From a virus, in the IMG/VR virus record IMGVR_UViG_3300033233_001344, positions 1-24,739 of that record: a stretch of DNA of 24,739 bases; one strand, 5' to 3'. Below are positions 21,829 to 24,739 of this stretch, one piece after another (the first letter of the stretch is position 1; each line of letters begins with the position of its first letter). Both the position numbers and the translations under genes were made by a program. The notes below the pieces were generated by a model. The model had not been told where the DNA came from. It saw nothing but the letters and a program-made list of their open reading frames with translations, and did not search any database.

Positions 21829-22764
21829 GTGGAAGCTGTTGCTACTGAAGTATCGCCGCCGAGCATCACGCCCTGGTTAAGATGGTGTGGCGGAAAGAGA
21901 CGCCTCGCGGCGCAGCTCGCGGCCGAGATCACGGCGATCAAGCCCAAGATGTACGTCGAGCCGTTCCTCGGTGGCGGCGCCGTCGCGCTCGCGCTGCCCG
22001 TCGAGCTAAACAAGTTCCTTGCCGACATCAATCCGCACCTGATCGACTGCTGGCTCTGCGTGCAGAAGATCCCCGGCGCCTTGTACGCCGAGATCCGCCG
22101 CGTCGAGGATCAGTACGGCAACGGCTCACCTACCGCGCCGCACAGCGAAGAAGGCTACAAGGCCGCGCGCGTCGAATTCAACACGATGATCAACAATCCG
22201 CGCCCGATGTGGGCTCGGCGATCGGCGTTGTTTATCTTCTTGAACGCGCGTTGCTTCAACGGCCTTTGGCGTACGAACGCGAGCGGGCGCTTCAACGTGC
22301 CGTGGGGCAAGCTCGCGATGCCGCGCTGGCTCGGCGCCGAGGAGATGGCGCACTACAGCGCCGCGCTAAATCACTGCGAGCTGTACGCCGAGGGCTACGC
22401 GCCGCTCATGGGTCGATTGGCTACCGCCGCGTCGCGCAAGACGCGCGGAACGATCGACGAGCTTCGGCACATGCTCGACGGGTTCGCGGTTTTTTGCGAT
22501 CCACCTTATGACGGAGCCTTTGATGGCTACGCGAAAGGCGGCTTCGACGAAGCCGATCAGCGCGTGCTCGGTACGATGCTGTCGTCGTGGGCGGCTTGCG
22601 GCGCGGCGATCTGGGCGACGAACGCCGACACGCCGCTCGTTCGCGAGATCTACAGCTGGGCCCAGATCGAAGCGATCGACGAGCAGCACTCGGTCGGCGC
22701 GACCGGCGATCGTCGAGGCAAGCGATCGTGCTTGCTGATTCGGGGAGGGGCTGCAATCCGATGA
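21829..22764 (+). CDS. Dam-type DNA adenine N6-methyltransferase
   Basis: A 311-aa class alpha methylase. WLRWCGGKRRL (16-26) matches the family N-terminal motif, EPFLGGGAVAL (44-54) is the AdoMet motif I, LADINPHLID (64-73) follows as in Dam, NARCFNGLWRTNASGRFN (139-156) is the conserved substrate-contact region, and DPPY (224-227) is the catalytic motif IV. Dam enzymes usually methylate adenine in GATC, and this DNA is very rich in GATC. There is no restriction partner nearby, so it is an orphan enzyme, probably for evading host restriction or timing replication. Target sequence is inferred. GTG start set by copy B; the stop overlaps the next gene (ATGA). Confidence 0.92.
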   Translation: MEAVATEVSPPSITPWLRWCGGKRRLAAQLAAEITAIKPKMYVEPFLGGGAVALALPVELNKFLADINPHLIDCWLCVQKIPGALYAEIRRVEDQYGNGSPTAPHSEEGYKAARVEFNTMINNPRPMWARRSALFIFLNARCFNGLWRTNASGRFNVPWGKLAMPRWLGAEEMAHYSAALNHCELYAEGYAPLMGRLATAASRKTRGTIDELRHMLDGFAVFCDPPYDGAFDGYAKGGFDEADQRVLGTMLSSWAACGAAIWATNADTPLVREIYSWAQIEAIDEQHSVGATGDRRGKRSCLLIRGGAAIR

Positions 22765-23087
22765 AGACCAACCTCGAACTTGAAGTAGACGAGCTGCGCA
22801 AGCGTCTCTATGAAGTTGCCGAGCGCGTGCGAGTCGACGCCGTGGCCGAGCTGTGGCTCGCCGGCAATCACGACATTCGCGAAGGCGATTACTTCCTCTT
22901 GGACGGCAGTTTTCCGACGCAGTTGCAGAGCGTAGAAAGCGGCATCGGCAAATGGACCTATCGCGATTACAACGGCAGCGTGATCGAGCCATTCAGGGTC
23001 CCGAATCAAGCCGACCATGATCGGCTCTACACGAAGGCCGAAGTCGCCGCGATTCTCGAAAAGGCATTAGGAGCTGCAATCCGATGA
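22761..23087 (+). CDS. Hypothetical protein, 108 aa
   Basis: No family recognised. It begins MKTNLELEVDELRKRLYEVA, an amphipathic helix likely to form a coiled coil, then a small domain (ELWLAGNHDIREGDYFLLDG; WTYRDYNGSVIEPF). A helix at the end (TKAEVAAILEKALG) may be exposed. ATGA overlaps on both sides tie it to the methylase and to the next gene. Function unknown. Confidence 0.75.
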   Translation: MKTNLELEVDELRKRLYEVAERVRVDAVAELWLAGNHDIREGDYFLLDGSFPTQLQSVESGIGKWTYRDYNGSVIEPFRVPNQADHDRLYTKAEVAAILEKALGAAIR

Positions 23088-23761
23088 AGTGCGAACGCTG
23101 CAACAAGTTCGATCTATCCGCTCGAATTGTCGCGATCGTCGACGCGAGATCGATGGATCTTTGCGCGCTGTGCGCCCATGAGCTTCAACGATTCTGTCGT
23201 GACGACGACAAGATGGCCAAGCTTCTGATCACCCTTGATCTATCAAGCATAGGTCTTGAGGTTTTTACGATCGCTGCGGGTCATGGTGACCCCGCTGTGT
23301 CCCATGATAAAGCTGTCTCCAGGGTTGTTGCTCGATTCGATGCGCGTCGTGCAATCTACGACGCGCTCGAAGCGTGGCTCAAAGAGGGCCGCATCCAACT
23401 GTTCTATGTCGCGCATCCCGTCGGCATGAACCATGAGAAGCGCTTGAAGAACATCGCGAGCGCTAAATACTGGATCCAAAAGCTCGTCGAGGCCGTGCCC
23501 GATATCGGCTTCGTGGCACCGTGGTTGCCTTACGTCGAAGTCCTCGATGAAGACAAGTATCGGGTTCGCGGCATTCGTGATGACCTCGAAGCGCTGCGCC
23601 GCTGTGATGGCATCGTTGCGGTCGGCGGCCAAGGAATGTCCTCGGGCATGACGGCTGAATGGGCCAAGGCTGGCGAGTGGGGTCTGACGCGCGTCAACTA
23701 CTCGAATCGCACACTCGAAGGTGATATCGTTCCGCGCAACTTCGTCGAGGGAACCGAATGA
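23084..23761 (+). CDS. Zinc ribbon fused to a nucleoside deoxyribosyltransferase-like (DUF4406-type) domain
   Basis: A 225-aa protein. Residues 1-45 form a zinc ribbon with C3-x2-C6 and C27-x2-C30 (KCERCNKFD; LCALCAHEL). A linker of about 55 residues leads to a Rossmann-like domain from 103: IQLFYVAHPVG, FVAPWLPYVEVLDED, RDDLEALRRCDGIVAVGG, then GMSSGMTAEWAKAGEWG. The last segment corresponds to the S-x-G-x3-E region of nucleoside 2-deoxyribosyltransferases, which exchange bases on deoxynucleosides; many phage relatives have no tested activity. Next to a methylase it could act in nucleotide or base modification, but that is inference. Four-base overlaps on both sides. Confidence 0.72.
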   Translation: MKCERCNKFDLSARIVAIVDARSMDLCALCAHELQRFCRDDDKMAKLLITLDLSSIGLEVFTIAAGHGDPAVSHDKAVSRVVARFDARRAIYDALEAWLKEGRIQLFYVAHPVGMNHEKRLKNIASAKYWIQKLVEAVPDIGFVAPWLPYVEVLDEDKYRVRGIRDDLEALRRCDGIVAVGGQGMSSGMTAEWAKAGEWGLTRVNYSNRTLEGDIVPRNFVEGTE

Positions 23762-24056
23762 AGCCGACACCGGGGCGAGTCGTCCTCTATCACTTTACGA
23801 ACCGAGAACGAGTGACGCATCGTGGTGGGCAGCCGCGACAACTAAGTGAGCGTCCAGCTCTCGTCACTAGCGTCAACGACGATGGGACCGTAAATCTCCA
23901 CGTGTTCTTCGAGCCCAAGATCTTCCGGCATGTCAGCCGGGCGATAACGACGAGATGTGGCGCTACTGGAACTTCAGATACGACGTCGATGCGTGCCACG
24001 CGGATCCGTTGCGCCCCGCGACGCCGTGCACGTGGTCTTGGCCATCGAGAATCTAG
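23758..24056 (+). CDS. Hypothetical protein, apparently frameshifted
   Basis: The first 55 residues (MKPTPGRVVLYHFTNRER, then ALVTSVNDDGTVNLHVFFEPK) look like a common small phage protein. In that frame the rest turns into Arg/Thr-rich nonsense (RATRIRCAPRRRARG). The frame one base back reads a sensible end: DNDEMWRYWNFRYDVDA, then PCTWSWPSRI, stopping at TAG 24054-24056, directly before the next ATG. The switch lies around 23915-23945. Uninterrupted, the first frame runs to TGA 24058-24060. A single-base indel or a sequencing error is most likely; I see no good slippery heptamer. The start overlaps the previous stop (ATGA). Confidence 0.6.
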
Positions 24057-24305
24057 ATGAAGATTTCACCCGAGCTTGATCGAATCATCTCGGCCATCGC
24101 CGAGGCCAAGATGCACTTGATCATCGCCGTCACTTGCAAGGCCGGAAGCCCCGAGCGCGCCAAGGAGATCGAGGGCATCAAACGCTCGACGACAGCGACG
24201 CGCGAGCTGTTGCCGCTGATCGGCGGTTTCGAGCGGCTGCCGAAGAACCTCGCGATCGAGCTGCGTACCTGCGAGATGGCCGTCGAGCGGCTCGGCAAGC
24301 AATGA
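24057..24305 (+). CDS. Hypothetical helical protein, 82 aa
   Basis: No family recognised. It reads as helices throughout (SPELDRIISAIAEAKMHLII; KEIEGIKRSTTATRELLPLI; AIELRTCEMAVERLGKQ), without cysteine pairs or membrane segment. It starts directly after the TAG of the frameshifted gene's second frame, and its own stop overlaps the next start (ATGA). Function unknown. Confidence 0.7.
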   Translation: MKISPELDRIISAIAEAKMHLIIAVTCKAGSPERAKEIEGIKRSTTATRELLPLIGGFERLPKNLAIELRTCEMAVERLGKQ

Positions 24306-24739
24306 TCTTGATCAACCTATTCGGGCGCCTTGCGAAGCGTCGCTCAATGAGGGCCCGAAACCCTGAGAAGTACCGTGCAGCTGCCAAGCGACGGTACGCC
24401 GCCGATCTCGAAAAAACTCGTGCATACCATCGCGCCTGGCGTGCTGCACATCCCGAAGTTTTCCGTAAAGCGAGTCGCAAGTATGCGGCGGCTAACCCAG
24501 AAAAGGTTCGTGCGCACAAAAAGAAGTGGAATCGATCTGATCGTAAGCGCGAACTAAAGCGATCCTGGGCCAAGGCTCATCGCAATGGGGAATTTTCAAG
24601 ACAGTGTCAGTGGCGCCTCGCGAATGTAGATAAAGTGCGCGAATACGGGCGCCAATGGCGATTCGCAAACGCCGCTAAGGTGCTCGAATACATGCGGCGA
24701 TATCGTTGCGCTGCGAATAGAGCAAACGGAAAGGCAACT
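24302..24739 (+). CDS. Basic tandem-repeat protein, 3' end outside the window (possible endonuclease N-terminus)
   Basis: Open for 146 codons from ATG 24302 to the window edge. After MILINLFGRLAKRR it is a run of degenerate, very basic repeats of about 14-18 residues with the core N-P-E-K-x-R-A and R-x-W/Y-R/A (RARNPEKYRAAAKRRYA; AYHRAWRAAHPEVFRKA; RKYAAANPEKVRAHKKKW; EYGRQWRFANAAKVLEY). In phages such repeats often precede an HNH or endonuclease VII-type nuclease domain and probably contact DNA. That domain, if present, lies beyond the edge. The DNA is less GC-rich than nearby genes, as in the HNH genes. Confidence 0.7.
   Translation, partial: MILINLFGRLAKRRSMRARNPEKYRAAAKRRYAADLEKTRAYHRAWRAAHPEVFRKASRKYAAANPEKVRAHKKKWNRSDRKRELKRSWAKAHRNGEFSRQCQWRLANVDKVREYGRQWRFANAAKVLEYMRRYRCAANRANGKAT

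Noticed and set aside
23900-23945. Programmed -1 frameshift in the gene at 23758
   Set aside because: No X-XXY-YYZ slippery heptamer in the right phase and no clear stimulatory hairpin; an indel is simpler.
1-24739. tRNA genes, CRISPR arrays, insertion sequences and integrase sites
   Set aside because: No cloverleaf-like, repeat-spacer, transposase or attachment-site pattern could be found by eye; short elements may still be missed.

Overview
The window reads as part of a tailed double-stranded DNA phage (or prophage-like) genome, specifically its replication, recombination and DNA-modification region. Reasons: tightly packed genes, many joined by 4-base ATGA/GTGA stop-start overlaps; many small cysteine-rich proteins of unknown function; no ribosomal, tRNA or metabolic genes; and a phage-style set of DNA enzymes (AAA+ helicase, SNF2 helicase, Cas4/RecB-like nuclease, RecA-like Sak4-type ATPase with an SSB-like partner, family A DNA polymerase, UvrD-like helicase, Dam-type methylase). 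The DNA is moderately GC-rich and unusually dense in GATC. The host cannot be told from the sequence. No structural genes, integrase, CRISPR array or tRNA were seen.

Layout. (1) 1-5189, minus strand: AAA+ helicase (with intein), then a 258-aa zinc protein, a 136-aa protein, an HNH endonuclease, a 209-aa and a 112-aa protein, and the start of another gene leaving the left edge. (2) 5190-5271: divergent control region. (3) 5272-14180, plus strand: SNF2 helicase (with intein), a run of small zinc-ribbon-like proteins, Cas4-like nuclease (with intein), two small proteins, the Sak4-type ATPase and its SSB-like partner, ending at a strong rho-independent terminator (14403-14439). (4) 14445-15478, minus strand: a small membrane protein and a protein kinase-like protein. 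(5) 15479-15663: divergent intergenic region with an exact DnaA box and a sigma70-like promoter. (6) 15664-24739, plus strand: winged-helix protein, uracil-DNA glycosylase/DNA polymerase fusion, HNH endonuclease, UvrD-like helicase, Dam-type methylase, small proteins, a deoxyribosyltransferase-like protein, a frameshifted gene, and a partial repeat protein leaving the right edge.

The genes make a coherent replication and single-strand-annealing recombination toolkit. Three of its enzymes are interrupted by inteins placed directly after a catalytic lysine (two P-loops and one nuclease ExK motif), so each should be inactive until it splices. The SNF2 intein carries the W-C-T signature of class 3 inteins; the helicase intein seems to have lost the middle of its homing endonuclease.

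The most unexpected signal is a 20-base bipartite motif, CTGWCAG-N7-TGNTAG (small variations), found seven times on both strands, each copy ending 9-18 bases before a start codon that has no Shine-Dalgarno. It looks like a phage-specific promoter giving leaderless or nearly leaderless mRNAs, or an operator at such promoters.

No gene-free stretch exceeds 300 bases; the longest are 14181-14444 (hairpins and terminator) and 15479-15663.
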